From: Darksidea phi
Lineage: Eukaryota; Ascomycota; Dothideomycetes; Pleosporales; Lentitheciaceae
NCBI GenBank assembly: GCA_030770425.1
Contig: JASJFT010000275.1
Coordinates: 1 to 52,584, forward strand
DNA length: 52,584 nucleotides
Direction of reading: 5' to 3'
In this document: positions 1 to 12,900 of the stretch, piece after piece
Position numbering within the stretch: the stretch's first letter is position 1
How the letters are laid out: every line of letters begins with the position of its first letter
Notes under the pieces: generated by a model
What the model saw: only the letters and a program-made list of their open reading frames with translations
Database searches by the model: none
What the model was told of the DNA's origin: nothing
Translations under genes and position numbers: made by a program

Positions 1-1419
1 CGTCGTTAGATAAAGAGCTAAGTTATAAATAGATTTCCTATATAGGTAGTATATAAGAAAAAATAATTTTAATAATAATATAGACTTTATCTTTAAGACT
101 CTATAAAGAGATAGGGTATACTATAACTATATTCTAAGCTTAGTATATAGTTACTTTATATTCTTATACTAGATATCTATAAATACTTATAGCTAGATAT
201 AGTATATAATTTACTACGTAAAAGTATTTATATTACTATAGAGCTTCTTATAAAGAAGATATAAGAGAGAAGAATATATAAATTTATAGAGTATATAATT
301 TATATATATATAATAGTATATAATACTATATTAAGAAATATTTTATACCTTTTAATAGTACTTTCTTAAATATATATTTAGGCGTATAACCTCTTAGTTA
401 TTAAGATAGTATAGTTATAGTAGACGTATAAGAGAAAGAATAATAAGAAGAATAGTAGTACTAAAGTCTTTTAATACGAATTTAGGCTATTTAATAATAT
501 AATTACTAGGTTAGAAGTACTATTATTTATAAGTATTAAGAAGTTCCTATATAAAAATAGCCTTAGCTTATAGACTATTAAAGTAGTATATATAAAATAA
601 AGAGAATAGTTTAAATATTATTTAAAGTAGGTATCTAGTCTATAGATTAATCGAGTAATACCTCTCTTTAAATTAAGTAATATCTAGTTTAACTAGACTA
701 AGAGATTACGTACTATTCTAAAGGTTACTAAAATTACGTAGATAATTTAAGAATAAGTACCTTCTAGGTATATAAATACTATTATCTACTAATTTAAGAA
801 TTTTCTCTCTAATACGGCTAGCTACTATATCTAGGTAATCCTCTACTACGAGTTTAATAAGGTATTAATACTAGTAAAGAGGTTACTATAAAATTTAGTC
901 GAGATAAAAAAAGAATATATTAATTAAATAGAACTAGTATATATAAAGTAGATATTCTCTATTTTTAATATAAAGAACTATACTTAGTTCTATATTAGGC
1001 GCGGTATACCGGCTTATAAGAATAAGATATTAAAAAGAAAGATTCTTTAAGTACTAATACGCTAGTAAATAATAATAAACTAAGATAGTAGCTAAGATAT
1101 AGTATAATACCTATTATTCTTATTAGTATATAGTAAAGGTAAAATTTAGTAGATACTAACCTTACTATATAAAATTACGGTATTCGAGAAAGACTATATA
1201 GAGTAGATAGTAAGAAAACGAAGATACCTTATTAATCTAGGTATTTAAAAGATAGATAGAGAAGATAATAAAAACTTAAAGTAACTAATAAAGTTAAAAG
1301 ACTATATAGAAAGTAAGAGAGAAAGTAAAGACGAAGATTATATTAAAGAAGAATCTATATCTAATAGATAAATCTACTATTACGGGCTTAAATAAAATAG
1401 TAAGTTAATTAAGAAGCCC
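1..1419 (+). pseudogene. 3' part of giant unassigned fossil gene A1 (copy 1)
   Basis: Counterpart of the 3' third of the fossil at 9960-13858. The + frame that reads best carries many Lys, Glu, Asp and Arg codons, with stops only as TAA/TAG, the expected RIP products of CAA/CAG/TGG. The segment near 1190-1380 is strongly charged, including an acidic and lysine-rich stretch that reads like a C-terminal tail. Directly after it, a 78-bp tandem array begins at 1421. No family motif was recognised. The frame is supported by composition rather than by openness, because TGA does not occur here and masking TAR opens every frame. Confidence 0.4.
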
Positions 1420-1795
1420 CTTTAAAATATTATTTTAAAAAGACCTATAAGTATAGCTATATAATTATAATCTATAGAGAATAGCTATATAAACCTCTTT
1501 AGGATATTATTCTTAAAAGACCTATAAGAAAGACTTTTATAATTATAATCTATACTATAAATCTATATAGGTATTATTAGGATACTATTTTTAAAAGATC
1601 TATAAAGAAGATATTTATAACTATACCTTATAAAGTATATTTATATAAATCTTTTTAGGATATTATTTTTAAAAGATCTATAAAAGAGAGCTTTATAACT
1701 ATACTATATAAAGTATATTTATATAAACCTCTTTAAAATATTATTCTTAGAAGACCTATAAGGGAGAGCTCTATAACTATAACCTATACGAATAT
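1420..1795 (+). repeat. Tandem array, 77-78 bp unit, 5 copies
   Basis: Unit starts are visible at 1421, 1498, 1576, 1654 and 1732. Each unit opens with a core like TTTAGGATATTATTCTTAAA followed by GACCTATAAG, then a less conserved AT-rich part. The period of 78 is 26 codons. In the frame of the last four units it reads as a peptide repeat with the core RILFLKDLQ, so the array could be an in-frame protein repeat at the end of fossil A1. The first unit is 77 bp and so one base out of phase. The same core seeds three other arrays with different periods, at 4407, 7585 and 10251. Confidence 0.85.
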
Positions 1796-2279
1796 ATCTA
1801 AGGATAAACCTAGTCGATTTAAGATATACTAGTCCTAGTATAGTCTAATCGACTAGTACTATATTAGGTATATAGTAGGGTTTCTAATACTAAGACTTTA
1901 GTATATATTTATATAATATACTTTACTTTTCTTCTTTACTTTTATCTTTACCTTTATCTATACCCTCTTACTACTAGTATTAATCCTAAACTACTAATTA
2001 TATTACTAATTACGTAAGACTAGTCTACCCGTTTACTACCTTTAAAATAAAACTCTTTTCTCTACTACTATAACTTTTCTCTTCTACTCTACTTTTAATC
2101 TAACTAAGTACTTTATCTACTCTTACCCTAGTAGCTATTTTATATCTAGTCTAGCTTAGTAGCTTTCGAAATAGACTACGTACGGCTATTAAGATAAATA
2201 ATATACTAGACCTTTATCTATAAGTATCTTTAAGATATATTTTCTACTAAAATATATCTAAAAGATAATAGAAGAATAA
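1796..2279. other. Gap between fossils A1 and A2, no clear gene
   Basis: About 480 bp of pyrimidine-rich sequence. CTTTACTTTTCTTC-type runs lie around 1920-1975 and 2040-2100. No frame stands out and there is no RNA gene or strong hairpin. It could hold the promoter or 5' part of fossil A2, but nothing in the sequence decides that. Confidence 0.4.
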
Positions 2280-3328
2280 TTAATACGTTATAGGTTCTAT
2301 TCGTAGAAATAAATAGTAAAATAGATAAAAGAGATTAGTTTATTAGCTATATAGAAGTAGTTTAGACGATATTTCTAAAAGACCTATATACTAATAGTTT
2401 TATAGCTAATAAGTCTTACTAGAAAATAAATATTATTATCTTAGCTTCTTTTATTAGAACGATCTATCTCGACTATAGGAGATTTAGGGATAGTATCTAC
2501 GAATACCTTATCTTTACGTATACTAATAGTTTTAAAAATTCCTATTCTTAAACTAAACTCTTTAATTATAGAGGATTTAAAAATAATATTTATAAATATT
2601 CTATCTTCTTCTATTAATAATCTAAATATAGAGAAGATTTACGATATAATAAAAAGTAATTTTAAGAAAGAGAGTAATAGTAATAATTTAATAATTCTTA
2701 AGAATTCTATCCGCGTAAGTAGTAATAAAGATAATAATATAGCTCTTATTCTTTATAAGAAAGATAGCTCTTTTATAAAAATTATAAGCTATTATTATAT
2801 AAATATAGGTATTCTCGTATAGTTCTTTTAACTCTTAATATTAAAAATAGACTATCTTCTTCTTATAAATTCTAATATTATAGCTATAACGAAATAGTAT
2901 AAGAAGATAGTCTTAGGACCTATAAAGGTAATAATAAAATTTAATAAGAATAAACTATAAGATCGGCTAGCCGACTAGTATACGAAGCGTCTTATAGAAT
3001 ATAAAAAAGCTAAATTAATAATCTACTCTAATCTATTATAAGAGAATATAGAGATCTAGAATACTAAGAATTATATCCTCTATTATATATATTAGTATAC
3101 TATTAAGCTAGAATATAAGGGCGTCTTTAAAGATAAAAAAGTTTAAGTTACCTAATATAATATATTTATTTAGGGATATCTATTTCTTAAATATTAAAAA
3201 GTACTAAATACTAATAATTAGAAGAAGAGCTAGGCCGAATTACGTATATAAAAGACTAGTTAAGCTATTAAGTACTATATTAAGAAGAAAAAGTAGAAAG
3301 TATAAATCTAAAATATAACGTATAATAA

Positions 3329-3333
3329 GAATA
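3329..3333. other. Empty target site of the gypsy chromovirus
   Basis: The single GAATA here corresponds to the two GAATA copies that flank the gypsy element at 15767-15771 and 22811-22815. The surrounding bases match the joined flanks apart from transitions. This copy therefore preserves the pre-insertion allele and fixes the element ends to the base. Confidence 0.92.
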
Positions 3334-4406
3334 AGTAGGTAACTATATTAAAGCTTAAAAAGAAGGTAGCTATAGGGGTTAAGAGAATAATATCCTTTAA
3401 AGTTCTAAATATATCTAAGAAGAAGACTAAGGCTAAGAATAAGAGTAAGGGTAAGAATAAAGCTATAGATACGGGTTCTAATTCTAATAGTAAGAATTTA
3501 GAGAACCTTATTAACGAAATATATAGTATTATAAGTATTTAAAAATATATTAATATAAAAGTTATCTATATAGTAGAGATAGAATATTAAAAAAAAGAGA
3601 CTTAACTCGGCGTCGATTATATTAATAATAAGATAATAGAAGAGTTAGTAATAGTAATAGATACTATAGTAGAGGCTAAAGTTATAAATATTAATATAGT
3701 CGAAAGAGCTAAATATCGTAAGTAGAAGGTACTTTAAGAGGTAGATAAGTACTTAGAGTCCCTCTTTAAGAATAAGTATTAAAGAAAAGTCTATATTACT
3801 ATAGTAAACGATCTAAAGACGTATATTAAGGACTTCTTTAACTACTTTTACTATATAAAGATAAAAGATTACTATAAGATATATCTATAATTTCTTCTAC
3901 TTAAAAAGCTATCTAGGTCGATATTTATAAAGAATATAATAATAGAGATACTAGATATTTAGAATATTAAAGAAGTAAATAGTATCTAAACCTTTAATAA
4001 ATCTATATTCCGCGATAGTATCGTAAATACTAAATACTAGAAAGTAGTAGTACTTCTAAGGGGCGACTAGGGGATAGATAGATAGTAAATAGTTCTTAAT
4101 AATTTTAAAATATCGGAGTAATACGAGTAATAGATAGAACTCTTTAGTAAGCTAATAAATTTTATTAAATTTTAGTATAATAATCTATATACTACCCTAC
4201 GCGTAAATCGTATTATAAATACTAAAATTCTATACCTACTATACTAGTCGCTAGATAAGATAATAAGATAGTAGTAGATTATAGTTAACTATTAGATATA
4301 GGAAGTCCTTACGAAATCTAAGACTAAAGAAGGACTATATAAAGATATAATAGGTCTAGATAAAATAATTAAGTACGAAGTATCTATACTACTAGTAAAT
4401 ATAATT

Positions 4407-4590
4407 CTTTATAGAATAATATCTCTAAATCCCCTATATAATTCTTTATAGGATAATATCCCTAAATTTCTTATATAGCTCTTTATAGGATAATATTCCT
4501 AAATTCCCTATATAGTTCTTTATAGAATAATATTTCTAAATCCTCTATTTAATTCTTTATAAAATAATATCCTAAATTCCTCTATTACTA
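4407..4590 (+). repeat. Tandem array, 37-bp unit, 5 copies
   Basis: CTTTATAG or a near-identical start recurs at 4407, 4444, 4481, 4518 and 4554. Each unit contains AGAATAATATCTCTAAAT or a close variant, the same quasi-palindromic core as in the 78-bp array. The unit is not a multiple of three, so consecutive copies rotate reading frame within fossil A2. The array is conserved with the same copy number in A copy 2 at about 23889-24072. Confidence 0.85.
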
Positions 4591-6479
4591 TCTTTTATTT
4601 ACTAACTACTTTATTATAGAATACTATTAATACTAACGAGGCTTTCGATACTTCTTCTAATCTAAAATCTAAGTACTATTCTTAGTTAGTTTTTATACTT
4701 TTTAGAATAGTTATATAAATAGTATATAAAATTTATAACTTCTTATCTCTTTTAGATATTATTATACTCTTCTTAAGTACTAATATAAAGATATAAACTT
4801 ATATTTATTACTTTAATAAACTATCTAGAGATTATTATATTTAGGATAAGACGAATTAAAGAAACCTAAATATAATTATAGTAACTAGTTACTAAATAAT
4901 TAGTAATATCTTTAGTCTAATAGCTCTTTATACTTAGAAGTAATTAAATAACCTAGAGATTTCTATTAACCCTAGAGATTCTATTTAATTAGATCCCTAA
5001 TAGCTAGCTAATCTAGTAGGAAAATTCTAAGCTATTATTTACGACGAACTATAGTATAGGCTTTAAAATCTAAGTAGTTACTATATAATAATTTATTAAA
5101 TAGATACTCTATAGATTTAGCTATTCTTAGATAGTTCTTTATTCTATAGTCTTCTTAATATTTATAACTACCTATCTCTTTTTAAATACTCCGACCTTAC
5201 TACGAAGGTTTAGGTAGTTAATAATACTATTAGCTACTACCCTAATACTAGTAACTTCTACTATCTTTCTAATAATTATCTAGTAGTAATATACTAATTT
5301 ACCTCTTATTACTTCTAAAAGTAGATCCTCGATAATATCGAACTTATACTATACTAGTAGGGTATTATAGCTTAGAAAATTCTAAAGTATTTTATTATCT
5401 AATATAAGTATAGATTAGTATATCTAATTAGATTAGATTATATAATAGTATATAATCTCTTAAAATTATAGTATTTTTATATTAATATTTATTTTCTACT
5501 ATTATTATAAGCTACGTACGATTAATTTTATAAGTAGTAGAACTAATAACTAATACTAGCTAGTATAGATAGTATATATAATTTTATACTAAATCCCTAT
5601 ACTATAAGAGTAGTTACTCTTTTTACTACTATTCTCTTCTTAGGATATTTATATATATCTAATTTCTATTATTAAGAATCTAAGAACTCTAATAGTATTT
5701 ATATTAGACGGGATATAGATATACTATATATAAAAGAGAATAATTAGAACTTTTACTTATAATTTAATATTTATTTAAATTTATATAATAAAATATCTTA
5801 GAAAGGACCTAACTTCTAATATATATAATAGTTATTCGGAATTATAGTTAACTATAGATATAAGGAACTATTAATAATATCCTATACTAATATAATAAAA
5901 GTATCCTTAGCTATAATTTACTAACTACTATTATTAAGCTCTTTAAAATTTATAGTATTACTAGTACTTATATTACGTATAACTATTATATATAACTAAA
6001 AAGTTATTATCTAGTTTAAGTATTATATAATACTTACTATATTTAAATAGCTATTAAAGTTATATAAATACTTTATCTTAGGATTAGTTAAATACTTAGT
6101 TTTTAAAATTAAGAAATACGAGAATATAAAGAATAACTTTAATAATTATAACTCGATTATTAAAGAACTTCTTTCCTAGTTTAGTATTAAAAGTACTAGG
6201 CTTAATCTCTAATATAATTATAGTACGACGATTCTAGTAGAAATACTACTAATAATAGAAATAAAAATATAAGTAATAGTATAGTTATATTAATTAGAAT
6301 AGCTATATATAGTAACTATTTATTTACTTATAATTACTAGAACTACTAATATCTAAATACTAAAGTACGTTCTTCTTATAGAACTTTTAGAAATAATATT
6401 CTATAAACTCTTATATAATTCTTCTCTTTTATATATTTAACTAATTCTTATAGAAGAATAATTTATTATATAGTTTCTA

Positions 6480-7575
6480 CTATTACTACCTTTATATCTC
6501 GGGAAGGTCTATTAGAATTAACTATAGATAAATCTAATAGTATACTTAACTCTAATAAGAAGAGTAGTAAGCTTATCTCTAGTAAAGAGGTACCTTTTAA
6601 AGACTTTATATTAGACTATTTTTTAGTTAAGCTTAAGTCTAATTATATCGTTTATCTATATACTAAGTTACTAAAGGACTATACTAAGATTAAGAAGCTT
6701 CGTAAGTATTTTAATTATAATAAGATATAATAGTCTATAATATTACCTTCTAAGAAGGTACTTAAACGTCTTTTTAAAGAGTCTTACTCGTAGATAATTA
6801 TCTAGTATAGTAGTTTTAGATCTAAAGTATAAGTAGATCTATACGCTATATTATAGTAGAAAATCTTAAAATAAACTAAAGTCTACTAAAAGACTAAACT
6901 TAGTTCTAAGCTATTACTAGAACTTATAACTAAGAAGATAGAGCTTATTATTTATATTCTAAATTTTAAGAAGTTATATATATATTTTATAAATAATACC
7001 TCTAAAGCCCCTATATTTAATAATAATAAATATATTCTAGCTTTCTAGCTATTTAATTCTTATCTTACGGGTAGCGACGGTATCTACTATATCTCTACTA
7101 AGAACTACTAGATATCTAATATTACGAATAAATAATATACTAGTTAGTATAATTAGATTAATAAGGAGTGTAAACTTATATACTTATCTAGTACCTAGTT
7201 ACCTCTAAAAAAGCTAAAGTCCTAAGATACTATTAAGAAGAAGAAGGATAAAAAATATTAATATTAAGAATAAGTAGATATAAAGGAGGTAGATAAGAAA
7301 GTAAAAGTAGCTAAGAGGACTACTAGTATACTAGCGACCCCTAAGAAAAATATAACCTCTAAAAAGAATATAATCCTTAAGAAGAAATAGATATTAACTA
7401 ATATAAATATAATAGATAGGTATAAGAAGAAGTCGAAGATCTCTAAGTAATCTAATACTACTACTCTACTAATAACTACTCGTAATACTTACTTAAAAAC
7501 TAAGACCGCTAAGAAGTAGTAGAGTATTAATAACTCTAATTTTAAAGTATAGGGTTATTATAGTATATAGCTATC
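6480..7575 (+). pseudogene. Unassigned lysine-rich fossil gene A3
   Basis: This + frame is found only beyond copy 1 of block A; copy 2 ends before it. It has low stop density and a convincing charged composition. An N-terminal half carries alternating hydrophobic and lysine segments (VKLKSNYIVYLYTKLLKDY type). A basic C-terminal third from about 7205 is rich in KKKK, TPKK and SKKN runs, suggesting a nuclear protein. Any intact start codon is lost. No conserved domain was recognised. An 88-bp array starts at its 3' end, the third fossil in this block next to such an array. Confidence 0.4.
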
Positions 7576-7584
7576 TAGCTATAA

Positions 7585-7800
7585 GACTTTTAGAAATATT
7601 ATTCTCTAAAGTTCTATTTATTTAGATTCTATACCTAGTAGTCTTAGGATTTTTACGATAAGGTAGCTTTAGGACTTTTAGGAATATTATCCTCTAAAGA
7701 CTTATTTATTTAAGTTCTATACTTAGTAGTCTTAGAATTTTATAATAAAATAGCTTTAAAACTTTTAGAGATACTATTCTCTAAAGGTCTATATTTTCCT
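7585..7800 (+). repeat. Tandem array, 87-88 bp unit, about 2.5 copies
   Basis: Units begin with GACTTTTAGRAATATTAT-like sequence at 7585, 7673 and 7760. The core (TTTTAGGAATATTATCCTCT in the middle unit) is the same motif as in the 78-, 69- and 37-bp arrays, embedded in different spacer sequence. Confidence 0.75.
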
Positions 7801-9959
7801 TATCTTTATATAGTAGTTTTATATTCTTAGTATCTAGATAGCTTTATAATATTAGGGAATTTTAGTCTTAATAGTCTTAAAATAGCTTTTTTATAAATAA
7901 TTCCCTTTACTACTTTTCTTATAGTAATCGTCTATCTAATTTTCTAGTTACTCTAGCTATTACTTAATATTAAGTTATAGTACTAGTTTATATCTATTTA
8001 TTACTAGTTTATAGGCCTATATATAAGCTTCTACTTATTACTTAAGAGTCCTATAATATATATTTTTTCCTAGTAGTTTTTTTTAAGAACCTAAGTATAT
8101 ATATACCTTTTAGTAACTATTTTAAAATTCTTAAGTATATATATACCTCCTAGCGACTATTTTAAAAGTTCCGAGTATATAGAGGTAAGCTAAGATCTTT
8201 TTAACCCTATATCTATAGAATCTAAGTTAAAGTAATTTTATTTAATTAAATCTATATTAAATCTATATTATAATATATATATTATTTTCGATTACTCTAC
8301 TTTATCTTATTAGTACTTTCGACGAACTTTTAGATACTTTACTCTAATTCTATACGTCTATTAAGATAAATTTTTAAATACTTTATACTAATTTTCTTAG
8401 TAGCTTTTAAATCCTCTACTCTAGTCCTATATATCTATTAAGACGAATTTTTAGATATTCTATACTAATTCTCTTAGTAGCTTTTAGATCCTTTACTCTA
8501 GTTCTATACGTCTATTATAACGAAATTTTAGATACTTTATACTAATCTTATTAGTAGCTTATAATAAACTTTTAGACCTAAGATATTAATATATTATAGT
8601 AAGAAGATCTATTCTCTATTATCTCTTTTATAGGTAGACTTAGATTAGTAAGTATTATTAATTAAAACTAGTATCTAAAGTATTAGATTTATAGGGTTAG
8701 AATTAGACCCTAAAGTTAAGAAATACTAATATTTCGTCGATTCCTCTAGTTAGTTTTTTTATTACTATATTACTATAAATATATATATAAATAGTTTTTA
8801 ACTCTATTCTTATCTCTTTATACTTATTACGAGTCTATAAATTAACTTATTACTTTATAAATTTTACTATATAGCTATATAATTAAATAATACTATATCT
8901 AATTAAATTATTTCTAATATAACTATATATATATATAGCGTAGTATAAGTCCTACTATATATACTATCTAGAACTATACTATATCTAATTAAATTATTTC
9001 TAATATAAACTATATAGTATTATAGTACTATCTATCTATAGTATACTAGCTATACTAGTATATAGTATACTAGTTATACTAGTATATAGTATACTAGTAT
9101 ATAGTATACTAATATATAGTATACTAAAGTATAGTATACTAGCTCTACTATAGTATTATCTACGTATATATACTATACTAAATAGAATTCTATATAATAC
9201 TATATAATAATACTATACTATACGTAGAAATTATATATTATATAAAATAGTAATATAATATAGTTTAACTCGTTAATAGGACTCCTAGAGATATTATCCC
9301 TAAATTATCTATTAGAAGGTAGTAGTAAGTAGGTAGTACTACCCGTAATAATAGAATATATTATAATAGTAGATATCTAATTAGATCGATATATATATAT
9401 TAATAGTAGAGAAAGAATTAATATTAGATTATAGGAGTATTAAATATACTAGTACTTTACTCTTTAGTCCTATTATACCCCTAGATATAAAAATCTCTAT
9501 AATTCTCTATTAAAAATATATATTACTAATAATATATCTTTCTTTTAACTATAAAAGTAGGGTTAGCCTTCTAAATACTATATAGAGGTAAAGAGAGTAA
9601 CGACTAAATTAGAGTAAAGTAAAGTAAGTATATAGAATAAAAGGATAACTCTAAGAGAGATTTATTAAGATAAAGAAGTACTAATTAATAGATTAGATAA
9701 GTACTATTCTCTCTATAAATATAACGAAGGAATAAGACTATATTAGATATTATATAGTAGATTATAAAGAAGGAAGAGTAATACGTAATTAGTCTTAGTA
9801 GATAATATAAACTATAATACTAATATACTATCTACCTAGGGCTATAGATACTTTTATATACTATACCCCTATATACCTCTATAATACTATAGTAGAGTAG
9901 ATATAGTACGTAGGAGAGGTAGATTCTACTATAGTATAATATAATATATAAGATATAGT
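7801..9959. other. 2.2 kb with minisatellites and no recognisable gene
   Basis: This stretch holds several short arrays. About three 40-bp units lie at 8070-8185 (TAGYRACTATTTTAAAA plus an AAGTATATATATACC arm). About three 89-bp units lie at 8300-8590 (ACTTTTAGATACTTTAC core). A 96-bp-spaced duplication lies at about 8886-9020, and a palindromic AGTATACTAGTATAT microsatellite at 9040-9135. A lone copy of the GATATTATCCCTAAA core sits at 9289. I found no frame with convincing protein composition and no RNA gene. Confidence 0.6.
9040..9136. repeat. Palindromic AGTATACTAGTATAT microsatellite
   Basis: Seven or so overlapping AGTATACTAG / TATACTAGTATATAG units. TATAGTATACTATA-type sequence is self-complementary, so the tract can fold as cruciform DNA. 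No link to a gene is seen. Confidence 0.8.
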
Positions 9960-12900
9960 ATTATATAGAAGAAATATAATATATATCTAGGACTTAAATA
10001 AAGAATAAAATAAAGTAGTAGAGGTATATAATAATATAAAAAACTACCTAATTAATAATAGTAATAGTAATAGAATTAACAAGCTTACTAGATAGTTAGA
10101 GGGGATAAGAATAGACTATATTAATATAGATATAAAAGAAACTAATATAGTATCTATTAAAAAGAATAGACTAGAACTAGCTATATACTAACTAGAAGCT
10201 TATATAGTAGATACTTAGGAGTAAGCCGTCTTTAGGACTATAAGGATAACTAAAATAATATCCCTAGAAGGTTAATTATCTAGCTCTTTACTATTTATAG
10301 CTAATAATATAAGGGTTACTAGAATAATATCCCTAAAAGGTCTATTACTAAGCTCTCTATTACCTACGACTAGTAATATAGATATTTCTAGAATAATATT
10401 CTTAAAAGATCTATTATTAAGCTCTCTACTACCTATAGCTAGTTCTATAGATAACTTCTTTATAGACGAAAGTAAACCGTATATAGAATCTTTAGATATA
10501 CCCCTAATAGATTAAATTAATAAAAATACTAATAATATTAAACTATTAGTATTTAATTATACTATACTAGAACTTAAAAACTTACCTATCTAATAAGTTA
10601 TAGTATAAGCTATCCTTTACTATCTTTAATACGACTATATCTATAGAGAGAAGTAATCTTTTAATAAACTTTCCCTTAAATATATTACTAAGCTTTTATA
10701 GAATAAACTATATTAGGTATCTATACTTACTCTATACGACTATATACTATTAAGTCTATTAAAAATTATTAGATTATATAATAATAGTATACCTATCTAT
10801 CTATAATAGGAACTACTACTAACTAGACTCTATCTCGATCTAGCTTAGAACCCTTTATAACTACTATTACTCGACTTTAATCTATTAAAGCGCGAATATC
10901 TAGATACGTAAGGATCTTTTAATATTTAAAACTAATTTAATATAGATAGTATTTTATTCTCCCCTTTATATCTATATGTCTTCTAATAAAATATTAAAAT
11001 TTTCTTCTATCTAGTCTATATATAAATAATATACTTAAACTAATATATATTCTTACTCTATATAAACCTAATAAGTAATAAGAATATTCTCTTCTATATA
11101 GTAGGGTAGTAAGACTACTTTATCTTTTTTCCTAAGATACTACTAATATATACTAACCTAGATAGTAAGATAGTTAAAGCTATAATCTAGTACTTTAATA
11201 ACTATATAATAAGTATTTAAACTAACTAAATTCTTCTTCCTACCTTAGATATAGTATACTTCTCCGATACTAGATACTACTATTCTTACTCCTAGAATAA
11301 AATTCGTACTAAGACTAATATAAAAAGTAAAATAAAAGTCTATAAGAAGGTATAGAGTTATATTAATATTTAGATTCCTATTACCTCTATCCTTCTAGGT
11401 AACCTCTAAGACTATATTAGTCTATTTATAAGAAATATAGTAGATATCTATCTTCCTATAGATACCTTTAACGAGCTAGCTCTCTTTATCTCTAATTATA
11501 ATATAAAGCTAGCTAGCTAGAGTAAGTAAAAGATATTTACTAAAGTATAGTAGACGTTTATAGCTACGATATAGTATTTATAGAATTAGGACTATATTAT
11601 ACTAACTACCTTTTAGTTTAATCTTACTTTTAAATAATTTAAATAAGGTAGTTATATTATAATCCTTTATAAAGCTATATATAACTATACCTAGGTATTT
11701 TAACTTATAAATTCTACTTTATAAGCTAGACCTACTACTAATATAATAATCTATCTATAGACTAATATTAATACTAGAAGTATTAATATAGCTATAAAAT
11801 ATATAAATCCTCTATATACTAGAGGGCTTATATAAGCTAAGAGGTATAATATAGTTAAGAAATAGTTTACCTCCTAACTTAAAGACTATACCCCTTTTTA
11901 GAACCTTCTATTTAAACTCTTAGTCTACTTAGAAGAGTATCTTAGACTATAAACTTAGCTTTATACGTCGTTAGTACTAGTACTATTAAAGCTTACTTAT
12001 TCTACTATTCTATACTATTAGTAGAATATTAAGAGCTAAATCTATCTATTAATCTATAGATTAGATTAGACGACCTTTAATAATAGATAAGAATTTAGAA
12101 TTAACTATAACCTATTCTTAGCCCTCCTAGACTATCTCTTAGAGCTTATTAAGAATTTACTTAATATAATAATAATATCTACTACGCTAGAGTATAGAGA
12201 TTACTAGTACCTAGCTACTATAGAGATTAACTATTTTCGAATAGTAGAGAGTAATTAATAGATTCTAGATATAGAGGTTACTATATAAGCCGTAAATCTA
12301 GAACCTAGTACTAGTATAATACTTATAATAATAGCTAAGTAAGAGTTAAATATTATATTTACTATCTTACTTACCTAGATTCTATCCCTTTTATTAGACT
12401 ATTTAAACCTAGAGTAGATACTATCTATCTAGCGTAGATATTATTAAATAAAGAGTTAAGTTACGAATAGATTTCCTATATAAATAGTATATAAGAAAAA
12501 ATAATTTTAATAATAGTATAAGCTTTATCTTTAAGACTCTATAGAAAGGTAGAATATACTATAGCTATATTCTAAGCTTAGTATATAGTTATTTTATATT
12601 CCTATACTAGATATCTATAAATATTTATAGCTAGATATAGTATATAATTTACTATATAAAAGTATCTATACTACTATAGAGCTTCTTATAAAAAAGATAT
12701 AAGAGAGAAGAATATATAAATTTATAGAGTATATAATTTATATATATATAGTAGTATATAATACTATATTAAGGAATACCTTATATCTTCTAATAGTACT
12801 TTCTTAGATATATATTTAGGTATATAACCTCTTAATTATTAAGATAATATAGTCGCGGTAGATATACGAGAGAAAGAATAATAAAAAGAATAGTAGTACT

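Larger units (their letters stand above)
1..6395 (+). repeat. Duplicated block A, copy 1 (left end outside the window)
   Basis: This block aligns to 12439-15771 and 22816-25876. The offset is a constant 12438 before the gypsy insertion and 19482 after it, so I see no net insertion or deletion over about 6.4 kb. Position 1 already lies inside the repeat: it matches 12439 with transitions only. The two copies differ almost entirely by C/T and G/A changes, many as adjacent CG/TA pairs. Similarity stops near 6395, where copy 2 is cut by block B; copy 1 continues uninterrupted. It looks like a segmental duplication or a very large element that has undergone RIP; no terminal repeats are visible for A itself. 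Confidence 0.9.
2280..6395 (+). pseudogene. Giant unassigned fossil gene A2 (copy 1)
   Basis: One + frame keeps protein-like composition from about 2280 to 6390, roughly 1370 codons, with stops only as TAA/TAG. A very basic segment around 3280-3480, rich in KKK, SKG and KNK runs, looks like a nuclear or nucleic-acid-binding stretch. It is followed by an acidic, valine-rich part near 3620-3700. A 37-bp tandem array lies inside the frame at 4407-4590. Beyond it the protein becomes Tyr, Leu and Gln rich, as expected if His and Cys became Tyr. I recognise no family. A large subtelomeric protein is plausible from location only. In copy 2 this gene is split by the gypsy element and truncated by block B. 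Confidence 0.4.

Noticed and set aside
4407..4590. Regular 37-bp repeats resembling a CRISPR array
   Set aside because: The units are directly contiguous with no unique spacers, and the context is a eukaryotic RIP region with no cas-like genes.
8886..9020. Duplicated ACTATATCTAATTAAATTA segments as transposon terminal repeats
   Set aside because: They are about 96 bp apart in the same orientation within simple AT-rich sequence, with no element-like interior. Listed only as a minor duplication.
10976..10978. Residual ATG as a start codon for fossil A1
   Set aside because: The protein-like frame already runs about 1 kb upstream of it and it is not in that frame. It is probably a chance survivor or a back mutation.
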